Assembly: GCA_902793995.1 (NCBI GenBank)
Contig: CADBFP010000003.1
Span: forward strand, 1 to 64,000
DNA length: 64,000 nucleotides
From: an uncultured Lachnospiraceae bacterium
Lineage (GTDB): Bacteria > Bacillota > Clostridia > Lachnospirales > Lachnospiraceae
Direction: 5' to 3'
Both the position numbers and the translations under genes were made by a program. The notes below the pieces were generated by a model. That model was not told the DNA's origin. It worked only from the letters and a program-made list of their open reading frames with translations, and did no database searches. Position 1 is the first letter of the stretch; each line of letters opens with the position of its first letter. Below, piece after piece: positions 7,442-15,218 of the stretch.

Positions 7442-9535
7442 ATGAAAGTGTACGCAAGCAAAGACATCCGCAATGTAGCAGTTTTGGGCCATGGTGGGGC
7501 CGGAAAGACCACGCTGATGGAGGCGGCTGCTTACGTAACGGGTGTTATTTCCCGTATGGGCAAAGTAACGGATGGAACCACCATTTCCGACTTTGACAAG
7601 GAAGAACAAAAGCGCACTTTTTCCCTGAGCACTGCCATCATCCCCATTGAATGGGAAGGCAAGAAGATCAATTTCCTGGATACCCCCGGCTATTTCGATT
7701 TTGTAGGCGAAGCAGAAGAAGCCGTCAGCGCGGCGGATGCGGCGGTCATCGTGGTAAACGGTAAGGCCGGCGTGCAGGTGGGCGTGCACAAGGCCTGGCA
7801 GCTGTGCGAAAAGGCAGGCATCCCCCGTTTGTTCTTCGTCACCAATATGGATGATGAAAATGCCAATTACGCCCGGGTCTGCAATGAATTGAAGGAAGCC
7901 TTCGGCACCCGCGTAGCCCCTTTCCAGGTTCCCATCCGGGAAGCCGAAAAGTTTGTGGGCTTTGTAAATGTTCCCAAGATGAGCGCCCGTAAATTCACCG
8001 GCAACAAAGGCGAATTCACGGAATGCGATATCCCCGGGGATGTGAAGGATTTGCTGGATGACACCCATAACCAGCTGATGGAAGCCGTGGCGGAAACGGA
8101 CGAAGAGCTGATGGACCGTTTCTTTGAGGGCGGCGAGTTTACCCAGGAAGAGATTTCCAACGCCTTGAATAACAGTGTATCCTCCGGAGATTTGATTCCC
8201 GTGCTGATGGGTTCCGGCTTAAACGGCTACGGCGTACGGGTGCTGCTTCATGATATTGACAAATACTTCCCGAATCCTACTATGCGGAAGATCAGCGGTA
8301 TCAATCAGAAGAACGATGCCGAATTCGTGGCGGATTATGACGAAAGCAAAGCGCCTACGGCCAAGGTATTCAAGACCCTGATCGATCCCTTCTTGGGCAA
8401 GTATTCCTACATCAAGGTATGCTCCGGCGTATTAAAGGCGGACACCACCCTTTACAATGTGCAGAAGGAAACAGAAGAGAAGGTGGCCCGTTTGTATCTG
8501 ATGCGGGGCAAGGAAGCCATCGAAGTGCCGGAACTGCATGCCGGTGATATCGGCGCCATCGCCAAGATGATGTCCGCCGCCACCGGGGATTCTTTGGCCT
8601 CCAAGGCGGAGCCCATCGCTTACCCGCTGCCGGAGATTTCCAAGCCTTATACCAGCCAGGCTTACCGGGGCGTCAATAAGGGAGACGAAGATAAGATCGC
8701 CACTTCCCTGGCCAAGCTGATGGAAGAGGATCTGACCTTAAAGACCGTCAACGATAAAGAAAACCGCCAGCTCCTGATTTACGGCATCGGTGACCAGCAG
8801 CTGGAAGTAGCCATGAGCAAGCTGGAAGCCCGCTACAAAGTCAAGGCGGAACTCTATAAGCCTAAGGTGGCTTACCGGGAGACCATCCGGGGCAGCGTAA
8901 AAGTCCAGGGCAAGCACAAGAAGCAGTCCGGTGGCCACGGCCAGTACGGCGACGTGGTAATGGAATTCGAGCCCAGCGGCGATCTGGAAACCCCTTATGT
9001 ATTCGAAGAGAAGATTGTGGGCGGTGTGGTTCCGAAGAACTACTTCCCTGCCGTGGAAAAGGGTATCCAGGAAATGGTCGTGAAGGGCCCCTTGGCCGGC
9101 TATCCCATCGTAGGCTTAAAGGCCACTCTGGTGTTCGGTTCCTATCATGCGGTGGACTCTTCCGAAATGGCTTTCAAGCTGGCCACCCATCTGGCGGTGA
9201 AAAACTGCTTTGCGGATAAGGCTTCCCGTCCCGTGCTCTTAGAGCCCATTGCTTCCGTGAAGGTGACAGTGCCGGATAAGTTCACCGGCGATGTGATGGG
9301 GGATATGAACAAGCGCCGGGGCCGGGTGCTGGGCATGAATCCGGACCACAAGGGCAATCAGATTATTGAAGCGGACTGCCCTATGGCGGAGCTGTACGGC
9401 TATAACACGGATTTAAGATCCATGACCGGCGGTATCGGAAGCTTCACTTATGAGTTCAGCCGCTACGAGCAGGCGCCTCAGGAAGTGCAGGATAAGGAAA
9501 TTGCCGAACGGGCAGCCGAGCAGGACGATGAATAA
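7442..9535 (+). CDS. EF-G-like translational GTPase (EF-G paralogue)
   Basis: A 697-residue protein with the five-domain layout of elongation factor G. GTPase motifs are GHGGAGKT (16-23), DTPG (about 84) and a G4 region reading TNMD instead of the standard NKMD. Switch I reads EEQKRTFSLS where canonical EF-G has EQERGITI. Domain IV and the C-terminal region are full length. These differences place it with the bacterial EF-G-like branch (often annotated elongation factor G or FusA2), not with the main FusA of the str operon; no rpsL, rpsG or tuf genes are nearby. Its ribosomal role is therefore uncertain. The start is ATG 7442, which follows TAGGAGGAAC; an upstream GTG at 7406 is unlikely. Confidence 0.88.
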   Translation: MKVYASKDIRNVAVLGHGGAGKTTLMEAAAYVTGVISRMGKVTDGTTISDFDKEEQKRTFSLSTAIIPIEWEGKKINFLDTPGYFDFVGEAEEAVSAADAAVIVVNGKAGVQVGVHKAWQLCEKAGIPRLFFVTNMDDENANYARVCNELKEAFGTRVAPFQVPIREAEKFVGFVNVPKMSARKFTGNKGEFTECDIPGDVKDLLDDTHNQLMEAVAETDEELMDRFFEGGEFTQEEISNALNNSVSSGDLIPVLMGSGLNGYGVRVLLHDIDKYFPNPTMRKISGINQKNDAEFVADYDESKAPTAKVFKTLIDPFLGKYSYIKVCSGVLKADTTLYNVQKETEEKVARLYLMRGKEAIEVPELHAGDIGAIAKMMSAATGDSLASKAEPIAYPLPEISKPYTSQAYRGVNKGDEDKIATSLAKLMEEDLTLKTVNDKENRQLLIYGIGDQQLEVAMSKLEARYKVKAELYKPKVAYRETIRGSVKVQGKHKKQSGGHGQYGDVVMEFEPSGDLETPYVFEEKIVGGVVPKNYFPAVEKGIQEMVVKGPLAGYPIVGLKATLVFGSYHAVDSSEMAFKLATHLAVKNCFADKASRPVLLEPIASVKVTVPDKFTGDVMGDMNKRRGRVLGMNPDHKGNQIIEADCPMAELYGYNTDLRSMTGGIGSFTYEFSRYEQAPQEVQDKEIAERAAEQDDE

Positions 9536-9562
9536 TTCTTTCCAGCCTATATAAAACAAGCC

Positions 9563-9588
9563 AAGGGATGCGGAACGCCGCATCCCTT
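9563..9588 (+). terminator. Terminator after the EF-G-like gene
   Basis: AAGGGATGCGG (9563-9573), loop AACG, CCGCATCCCTT (9578-9588) form an 11-bp perfect stem followed by an AT-rich tail (ATATATAT). Confidence 0.75.
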
Positions 9589-9636
9589 ATATATATGGTG
9601 CCGGAGTTTATAACTTTATTATATGGGCCGTACGGC

Positions 9637-9664
9637 TTGACATGTATTTTTATTATGTTATAGT
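9637..9664 (+). promoter_or_regulatory. Promoter of the 2-hydroxyacid dehydrogenase gene
   Basis: A consensus TTGACA (9637-9642) and TATAGT (9659-9664) are separated by 16 bases. The ribosome binding site is ACGGAGG, just before ATG 9720. Confidence 0.82.
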
Positions 9665-9719
9665 CATATATAGAAATAGTTATCTGGGAACGCGTTAAAA
9701 AACAATACGGAGGATTGCT

Positions 9720-10652
9720 ATGAAGTGCTTAATTGTTGACAATGTGGACAAGCATATTGCCCTGGAACTGGAAAAGTATATGACGGTTGACACGGTTCTG
9801 CTGCCCACCCGGGAAGAACTGGCCAACATCATTGAACCCTACGATGTTCTGATTATGCGGGTGGATCCGCAAATCGACCGCCATATTTTGGAGGCTGCCA
9901 AGAATCTGAAATTCATTGGAGTATGCTCCGTTGGTTTGAACCATATCGATATGGATGCCGCCAAGGAACTGGGTATCGCCGTGCAGAATGCCCCCGGCTT
10001 AAACAGCAATGCGGTGGCGGAGCTGACCATCTGCAAGATGCTGGAGCTGTCCCGGGATACCATGACAGCCAACAACGATGTAAAGGTTAAGCATGAATGG
10101 GATAAGTACAAATTCATGGGCCGTGAACTCCGTGGGAAAACCGTCGGGATTTTAGGCTTTGGCCGTATCGGGCAGCGGGTAGGTTTCCTGGCCCGGGCTT
10201 TCGGCATGAAGGTTCTGGCTTATGATCCTTATCTGCCGGATGAAGTTTTTGCTGCCAATGAAGCAGAAGGCACCCGGGATGATGTGTACTCCGTGCTGCA
10301 CAACGCCGATTACATCACCATCCATGTTCCCCTGACGGACGAGACCCGCAATCTGGTTTGCAAAGAGCAGATTGAGCAGATGAAGGACGGCGCCATGGTT
10401 ATCAATATGAGCCGCGGTTATATCTGCAACGAGAAGGATGTTTATGAAGCCTTAAAGAGCGGCAAATTAGGCGGTTACGGTGCGGATGTGATGGAAAACG
10501 AGCTGGCAGAAGACCACGCCTCCTTCGTTTCTCCTTTGTTCGAATGTGATAAGTTCATTGTTTCTCCCCATGCCGGCGCTCAGACGGTGGATGCGGCCTA
10601 TGATATCGGCCAGTTCATCATCGGCAAGTGCAAAGAGGCGCTGGGACTGTAA
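9720..10652 (+). CDS. D-isomer-specific 2-hydroxyacid dehydrogenase family protein
   Basis: A 310-residue NAD(P)-dependent oxidoreductase of the D-2-hydroxyacid dehydrogenase family. The Rossmann motif GFGRIGQRVG is at 146-155. Candidate catalytic residues are R232 (in SRG), E259 (in DVME) and H284 (in SPHAGA), the family's Arg-Glu-His triad. The length fits members acting on small 2-hydroxy or 2-oxo acids such as glycerate, phosphoglycerate or lactate, but the substrate cannot be read from sequence. There is no ACT domain, so it is not a standard long SerA. It stands alone with its own strong promoter and is followed by a palindromic repeat that may end its transcript. Confidence 0.88.
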   Translation: MKCLIVDNVDKHIALELEKYMTVDTVLLPTREELANIIEPYDVLIMRVDPQIDRHILEAAKNLKFIGVCSVGLNHIDMDAAKELGIAVQNAPGLNSNAVAELTICKMLELSRDTMTANNDVKVKHEWDKYKFMGRELRGKTVGILGFGRIGQRVGFLARAFGMKVLAYDPYLPDEVFAANEAEGTRDDVYSVLHNADYITIHVPLTDETRNLVCKEQIEQMKDGAMVINMSRGYICNEKDVYEALKSGKLGGYGADVMENELAEDHASFVSPLFECDKFIVSPHAGAQTVDAAYDIGQFIIGKCKEALGL

Positions 10653-10669
10653 TATACCATTAGATATGC

Positions 10670-10692
10670 GTAGGGGCGGGCAGTGCCCGCCC
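10670..10692 (+). repeat. 23-nt palindromic repeat, copy B
   Basis: GTAG, arm GGGCGGGC, loop AGT, arm GCCCGCCC, followed by TTTT. It sits between convergent genes and may double as a terminator for the dehydrogenase gene. Confidence 0.8.
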
Positions 10693-10726
10693 TTTTGCTA
10701 TGAATACGATAAGAGGATAATCCGGA

Positions 10727-11455
10727 TTAACGTTTTTCCGGCCAACCCGGAATTTTCCCCTCTAAGATGGCGGTAAACATGCGTTCGGAACAACCTGGGT
10801 TTTCTTTGTTGAGCCGGGCCACCAATTCCTTGGCATACTGCCGGCGGGTATAGCCGTCCGCCGGACAAGGATTATGGAACACCGGCAGCTGGTATTTATT
10901 CTTAAAACCGATGACATCCGCTTCCTCCACATACATAATCGGACGGATGACGGTCATATCCATCCGATCCAAATAAGTAACGGGAGAAAAGCAAAAAAAC
11001 CGTCCCTCGTAAATCAGAGACATAAGCATCGTCTCTATCAAATCGTTTTTATGATGGGCATAGGCGATCTTATTGCAGCCCAAATCCTTGGCAGCGGTAT
11101 TGAAGGCGCCTGTCCGCAGTTTAGCGCAAAGAGAGCAGGGATTGCTTTCTTTACGGATATCAAAGACCACCTCCGCTATATTGGAAGGAACAATGGTAAA
11201 GAGAACCCCCAGGCTGTCACAAAGGGCCTGAACAGGTTTTAAGCCGTCTTTACCCTCAGGAAAGCCCAGATCCACGCTGATGGCGTGAATATCGAAAGAC
11301 TGGGGATAAAAGCGTTTTAAACCGCTTAAGGCATACAGCATGGTGAGACTGTCTTTGCCACCGGAAATCCCTACGGCAATTTTATCCCCGGACTGAATCA
11401 TTTGATAATCATCAACTGCTTTTCTGGTAAGACTGAGTAAGCGCTGCAATTCCAT
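10727..11455 (-). CDS. ttcA: TtcA-family tRNA 2-thiocytidine biosynthesis protein
   Basis: A 242-residue PP-loop ATPase. The SGGKDS nucleotide motif is at 31-36, a CSLC pair lies near 110, and a further Cys lies in NPCPADG near 193. This cysteine pattern is that of the TtcA/TtuA group, which thiolates tRNA bases using an iron-sulphur cluster; TtcA modifies C32. The start is ATG 11455, five bases after AAGGAG, in preference to a GTG six bases earlier. The gene has its own TATAAT promoter, back to back with the recombinase promoter. Assignment to the TtcA-like family is firm; the exact tRNA position is inferred. Confidence 0.85.
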   Translation of the reverse strand: MELQRLLSLTRKAVDDYQMIQSGDKIAVGISGGKDSLTMLYALSGLKRFYPQSFDIHAISVDLGFPEGKDGLKPVQALCDSLGVLFTIVPSNIAEVVFDIRKESNPCSLCAKLRTGAFNTAAKDLGCNKIAYAHHKNDLIETMLMSLIYEGRFFCFSPVTYLDRMDMTVIRPIMYVEEADVIGFKNKYQLPVFHNPCPADGYTRRQYAKELVARLNKENPGCSERMFTAILEGKIPGWPEKR

Positions 11456-11498
11456 AATCACTCCTTGTGTGAATCATATCAAGAATGAAGTATGTGTT

Positions 11499-11527
11499 AT
11501 TATACAGTATTTCCCCTGAAATTCCAA
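11499..11527 (-). promoter_or_regulatory. Promoter of ttcA
   Basis: On the - strand TTGGAA (11527-11522) and a perfect TATAAT (11504-11499) are separated by 17 bases. Its -35 box is only seven bases from the -35 box of the divergent recombinase promoter, so the two may influence each other. Confidence 0.8.
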
Positions 11528-11534
11528 GAAATAC

Positions 11535-11563
11535 TTGACAAGAGAGAGGAGTGTTGCTATACT
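11535..11563 (+). promoter_or_regulatory. Consensus promoter of the Xer-type recombinase gene
   Basis: TTGACA (11535-11540), a 17-base spacer, then TATACT (11558-11563). The predicted transcription start near 11570 falls inside the left arm of the inverted repeat at 11563-11600, so a protein bound there would block this promoter. Confidence 0.85.
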
Positions 11564-11600
11564 TATTTATGCGTTAAATGTATGTTTAATGCATAAATAA
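11563..11600 (+). other. 16-bp inverted repeat with 6-bp spacer; candidate recombinase core site or operator
   Basis: The left arm TTATTTATGCGTTAAA (11563-11578) and right arm TTTAATGCATAAATAA (11585-11600) are reverse complements at 15 of 16 positions. They flank the spacer TGTATG (11579-11584). Two AT-rich arms around a 6-8-bp central region is the layout of Xer/dif core sites, and the spacer resembles the TGTATA of E. coli dif. It lies between the recombinase promoter and its start codon. An operator for a dimeric repressor, or for the recombinase itself, is the alternative. Confidence 0.55.
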
Positions 11601-11638
11601 AGTCAAATAACAGCCGAAAGAGGGGTTTAACGATATTT

Positions 11639-12715
11639 ATGCCAAAACGCTTTAAATCCGAATACTATGCTGAAAAAGACAAAAACTATTATGCCAAACT
11701 GCATGAACTGCAAAAACAGCTGCCGGCCTATATGAAGCCTTATCTTTCTAACATAGAGCTCAGCAAGCGGGTCCGCACGGCTATTGCCTATACCCGGGAT
11801 CTGATCACCTTTATGAAATATATCCAGGAAGTCAATCCCTTATATGAGAATTTGGATATTGCTCAAATACCCTTTGAATGCATGGAATCCCTGACCTATG
11901 ATGATATCAATTATTTCCTGCAATACTTAAAACAAAACAATGGAACAAATGTTCATTATAATGCCGAAAACGCTTTAAACCGCATGATGTGCTCTTTACG
12001 CAGTTATTTCGGCTTTGAGGTGGCCCGGGAGCATTTGGTGAAGAATCCCATGCTGGGGGCCGCCAAGCCTCAGCAGGCCAAGGATAAGCCTATAGAACGG
12101 CTCCGGCCGGATCAGGTGCATCAGCTTCTAAAAGGCATTGAGGCCAGCGAGTCCGGTTCTGAGCGCTCCCGGGCTTTTACGGTGCGTACCCAGCTAAGGG
12201 ATACGGCCATTGTGACCCTGCTCCTCAATACCGGCATCCGTATTTCCGAATGCGTAGGCCTGGATGTAAAGGATATCAATTTCGAGGATATGTCTGTTTG
12301 TGTGGTGCGGAAAGGCGGGCGGATTGAGTATGTCTATATGAATGAGGAAACCGCCCGGGCCATTCGGGATTATATCGAGGCGGAACGGCCGGCTTTTATC
12401 ACCAGCCCCAAGGAATCCGCCTTATTTTTGTCCAACCGCAAACAGCGAATGGCCGTTCGGTCCATTCAGGCCATGCTGGAAAAATACGGAAAATCTGTGC
12501 TGCAGAAGGATAATCTGCATCCGCACACCTTAAGAAAAACCTATGGAACCATGTTATATGAAGCCACCTCGGATATCGGCCTGGTAAGCGAAACCCTGGG
12601 CCATAAAAGCGTGGACACTACCCGAAAGCATTATGCAGATGTGAGCGAACAGCATAAACGCCTGGCCGGGACGCTGCATGTGTATCAAAGACCGGAGGAG
12701 GACGAGAATGCCTGA
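11639..12715 (+). CDS. Tyrosine recombinase, XerS/XerD-like
   Basis: A 358-residue site-specific recombinase. The N-terminal SAM-like DNA-binding domain spans about 25-140. The catalytic domain follows with R201 (in NTGIRISE), K225 (in VRKGG), H296 and R299 (in HPHTLRK), H322 (in LGH) and nucleophile Y332 (in HYAD); all catalytic residues are present. Length and a long insert before the catalytic domain are closer to single-protein Xer systems such as streptococcal XerS than to the roughly 300-residue XerC/XerD. No phage or conjugation genes are near, which favours a chromosomal role such as dimer resolution over a mobile integrase. It overlaps the next small gene by eight bases. Confidence 0.85.
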   Translation: MPKRFKSEYYAEKDKNYYAKLHELQKQLPAYMKPYLSNIELSKRVRTAIAYTRDLITFMKYIQEVNPLYENLDIAQIPFECMESLTYDDINYFLQYLKQNNGTNVHYNAENALNRMMCSLRSYFGFEVAREHLVKNPMLGAAKPQQAKDKPIERLRPDQVHQLLKGIEASESGSERSRAFTVRTQLRDTAIVTLLLNTGIRISECVGLDVKDINFEDMSVCVVRKGGRIEYVYMNEETARAIRDYIEAERPAFITSPKESALFLSNRKQRMAVRSIQAMLEKYGKSVLQKDNLHPHTLRKTYGTMLYEATSDIGLVSETLGHKSVDTTRKHYADVSEQHKRLAGTLHVYQRPEEDENA

Positions 12716-12908
12716 AAGGACAAAAAAAACAGCCGTCAGCAACTGCGACGACTGTATGCATTACGAATATGATGAAGAATATGATTGCTACAGCTGCATC
12801 ATGGATCTGGACGAGGACGAAATGCGGCTCTTTATCACCGGCCGGTTCCTCTCCTGCCCTTATTACAGGGCCGGGAATGAGTACAGCATTGTAAGGAAGC
12901 AGATATAA
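12708..12908 (+). CDS. Small Cys-rich acidic protein, DUF6472-like
   Basis: A 66-residue soluble protein. Cysteines C13-x-x-C16 and C27-x-x-C30 make two CxxC pairs ten residues apart, with a fifth at C50; this suggests a small zinc or metal-binding fold. The middle is strongly acidic (YDEEYD, DLDEDE), and the end reads EYSIVRKQ. I recognise it as resembling the uncharacterised DUF6472 family of Clostridia, from memory only. The start ATG 12708 follows GGAGGAGG and overlaps the recombinase stop, so the two are translationally coupled. A role as accessory to the recombinase is inference from position. Confidence 0.8.
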   Translation: MPERTKKTAVSNCDDCMHYEYDEEYDCYSCIMDLDEDEMRLFITGRFLSCPYYRAGNEYSIVRKQI

Positions 12909-12948
12909 ACACAACCAGACCGTTTAAATACAAGATAAGAAAAAGTTC

Positions 12949-12971
12949 GGGCGGGCATTGCCCGCCCCTAC
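12949..12971 (-). repeat. 23-nt palindromic repeat, copy C
   Basis: On the - strand: GTAG, arm GGGCGGGC, loop AAT, arm GCCCGCCC. It lies between the convergent ends of the DUF6472-like gene and guaB and could terminate either. Confidence 0.8.
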
Positions 12972-12985
12972 AGCTTACCCGGCAT

Positions 12986-14503
12986 CTACCTCGGATTATT
13001 TCCCAGCATAGCCGTATTGTCCTTTTGGATCACATCGTGGGCGCCGCCTTCCACAATGCTGACAGAGGAAACCAAGGTCAGTTTGGCCTTCTTCTGCAGT
13101 TCCGGAATGGTCAGGGCCCCGCAGTTGCACATGGTGGAACGGACCTTGCTTAAGGTCATCTGCACATTGTCCTTCAGGCTGCCTGCATAAGGCACATAGG
13201 AATCCACCCCTTCCTCAAAGGAAAGCTTCTTGTCGCCCCCCAAATCATAGCGCTGCCAATTCCGGGCCCGGGCGGAACCTTCTCCCCAATACTCTTTGTA
13301 ATAAGTGCCGCCGATGCTCACCTTATTGGTGGGGCTTTCGTCAAAGCGGGCAAAATACCGGCCCAGCATCACAAAATCCGCCCCCATAGCCAATGCCAGG
13401 GTGATATGGTGATCATACACAATGCCGCCGTCGGAGCAAACAGGCACATAGATGCCTGTTTCTTCAAAATACTTATCCCGCTCCTGGCACACCTCTATCA
13501 AAGCCGTGGCCTGGCCCCGGCCGATGCCTTTGGTTTCCCGGGTGATACAAATGGAGCCGCCGCCGATGCCAACCTTCACAAAATCGGCACCGCAATCCGC
13601 CAGGAAGCGGAATCCGTCCGCATCCACCACATTGCCGGCCCCCACCTTCACGGAATCGCCATAGTTCTCCCGCACCCAGGCAATGGTCCTCTTCTGCCAT
13701 TCGGAAAAGCCCTCAGAGGAGTCAATGCAAAGCACATCTGCGCCTGCCTCCAGAAGGGCGGGCACCCGTTCCCTATAATCCCGGGTATTGATCCCGGCCC
13801 CTACCACATAACGCTTATGCTCGTCCAGCAGCTCATAGGGATTCTGTTTATGCATATCGTAATCCTTGCGGAAAACAATATAGCAAAGCCGCTGCTTATC
13901 ATCCACGATAGGCAGCGCATTCAGTTTATGATCCCAGATAATGTCATTGGCTTCCTTTAATGAGGTGCCTTCCGGTGCCACGATCAGTTTTTCAAAAGGC
14001 GTCATAAAGTCATGAACCGGCGTGCCCAAATCCATCCGGCTGATGCGGTAATCCCGGCTGGTCACCAAACCTACCAGACGCCCCTCCGGCGTTCCGTCTT
14101 CCGTCACCGCAATGGTGGAATGGCCGGTGGCTTCCGTAATAGCGACGATATCCGCCAGGCTTTGATCCGGCCGCACATTGGAATCGCTGCGGACAAAGCC
14201 TGCTTTAAAGCTCTTGGCCCGGGCCACCATGGCGGCCTGGCTTTCAATGCTTTGGGAGCCGTATATAAAGGAAACGCCCCCTTCCATCGCCAGGGCTACC
14301 GCCAGCCTGTCTCCGGAAACGGATTGCATAATCGCGCTGACCATAGGAATGTTCATGGAAAGAGCCGCTTCCTGGCCTTTTTTATAGCGTACCAGAGGAG
14401 TTTTCAGAGAAACATTGGGGGGGATGCATTCCGCGGAGGAATAACCGGGAATAATCAGATACTCATTAAAAGTCCTTGACTGCTCTTCCAAAATAATGGC
14501 CAT
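12986..14503 (-). CDS. guaB: IMP dehydrogenase
   Basis: GuaB oxidises IMP to XMP with NAD+, the committed step to guanine nucleotides. The 505-residue protein has the TIM barrel with two inserted CBS domains (about 95-220). The catalytic loop reads [12 protein letters not shown], with the reactive Cys present, and CSDGG and GADFVMLG phosphate-binding motifs follow. Compared with the common enzyme (loop GIGPGSICTTR, about 485 residues), the Pro in the loop is Gly and the flap reads [16 protein letters not shown]; it therefore belongs to a divergent subgroup. Its own TATAAT promoter precedes it, with GGAAGGGAGA before ATG. Confidence 0.9.
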   Translation of the reverse strand: MAIILEEQSRTFNEYLIIPGYSSAECIPPNVSLKTPLVRYKKGQEAALSMNIPMVSAIMQSVSGDRLAVALAMEGGVSFIYGSQSIESQAAMVARAKSFKAGFVRSDSNVRPDQSLADIVAITEATGHSTIAVTEDGTPEGRLVGLVTSRDYRISRMDLGTPVHDFMTPFEKLIVAPEGTSLKEANDIIWDHKLNALPIVDDKQRLCYIVFRKDYDMHKQNPYELLDEHKRYVVGAGINTRDYRERVPALLEAGADVLCIDSSEGFSEWQKRTIAWVRENYGDSVKVGAGNVVDADGFRFLADCGADFVKVGIGGGSICITRETKGIGRGQATALIEVCQERDKYFEETGIYVPVCSDGGIVYDHHITLALAMGADFVMLGRYFARFDESPTNKVSIGGTYYKEYWGEGSARARNWQRYDLGGDKKLSFEEGVDSYVPYAGSLKDNVQMTLSKVRSTMCNCGALTIPELQKKAKLTLVSSVSIVEGGAHDVIQKDNTAMLGNNPR

Positions 14504-14554
14504 ACTACTCTCCCTTCCTATTCGATCAGAAACATATTACAGGATATTTCAAAA

Positions 14555-14583
14555 ATTATACCGCAAAAACAGCAGAATAACAA
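14555..14583 (-). promoter_or_regulatory. Promoter of guaB
   Basis: On the - strand TTGTTA (14583-14578) and a perfect TATAAT (14560-14555) are separated by 17 bases. I see no purine riboswitch fold in the short leader. Confidence 0.78.
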
Positions 14584-14588
14584 GCATT

Positions 14589-15218
14589 TTAGAATTTCAG
14601 CTTATTTTCCCGACCTTCTATTAAGCGTTTGATGTTTTCGCTGTGACGGACAATGACCAATAAAACCATAAGGCCAAAGAGCAGGATGGCTTCCCAGGGG
14701 AATAAAGCGCCGGCGGCAATATGTCCCCCTAAAATCAAAATGGTAAATAGGATCCAGGAACAGACGCCCGTAACACAGGAGGCCAGAGAGACCAGCTTCG
14801 TGGTAAGAGCAATGCCGAAGAACAGCACCACGCCTAAAAGGGCCATACGCCAATCCAGGATCAGAATCAAAGCTCCGGTGGAAGCAACGCCCTTTCCTCC
14901 CTTAAAATTCATGTAGAAGGGGAAGATATGGCCTAAAACCACCCCCATGCCGGTATAGAGCTTAATCATCAGCCGGAGCTCTTCTCCCCGGCCCTTAAAT
15001 AGCAATAGCATCAGCAGGACCGCTACAAAGAGCTTGCCCATATCCCCGATAAATACCAGAGCGGCAAATTTTTTCCCCATGACACGGAGCGCATTGGTGG
15101 TGCCGGCATTGCCGCTGCCGTGCTCCCGGATATCCACCCCCTGTTTTTTTCCTAAAATGAAGCTGGTTTGAATACAGCCGAAGGCATAGCCCGCTGCCAG
15201 GAAAAGAAGCCGTATCAT
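14589..15218 (-). CDS. plsY: Acyl-phosphate:glycerol-3-phosphate acyltransferase PlsY
   Basis: PlsY moves an acyl group from acyl-phosphate to glycerol-3-phosphate to make lysophosphatidic acid at the membrane. The 209-residue protein has about five membrane segments and the diagnostic loops GSGNAGTTNALR (motif 1) and FKGGKGVAS (motif 2, phosphate binding). Its donor is made by PlsX, encoded near 50 kb in this window. The start overlaps the der stop by four bases, so it is translationally coupled to der. Confidence 0.95.
   Translation of the reverse strand: MIRLLFLAAGYAFGCIQTSFILGKKQGVDIREHGSGNAGTTNALRVMGKKFAALVFIGDMGKLFVAVLLMLLLFKGRGEELRLMIKLYTGMGVVLGHIFPFYMNFKGGKGVASTGALILILDWRMALLGVVLFFGIALTTKLVSLASCVTGVCSWILFTILILGGHIAAGALFPWEAILLFGLMVLLVIVRHSENIKRLIEGRENKLKF

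Noticed and set aside
11639..12715. Prophage or integrative element marked by the integrase
   Set aside because: No phage, plasmid or conjugation genes, no tRNA target and no flanking direct repeats are visible; neighbours are ordinary chromosomal genes.
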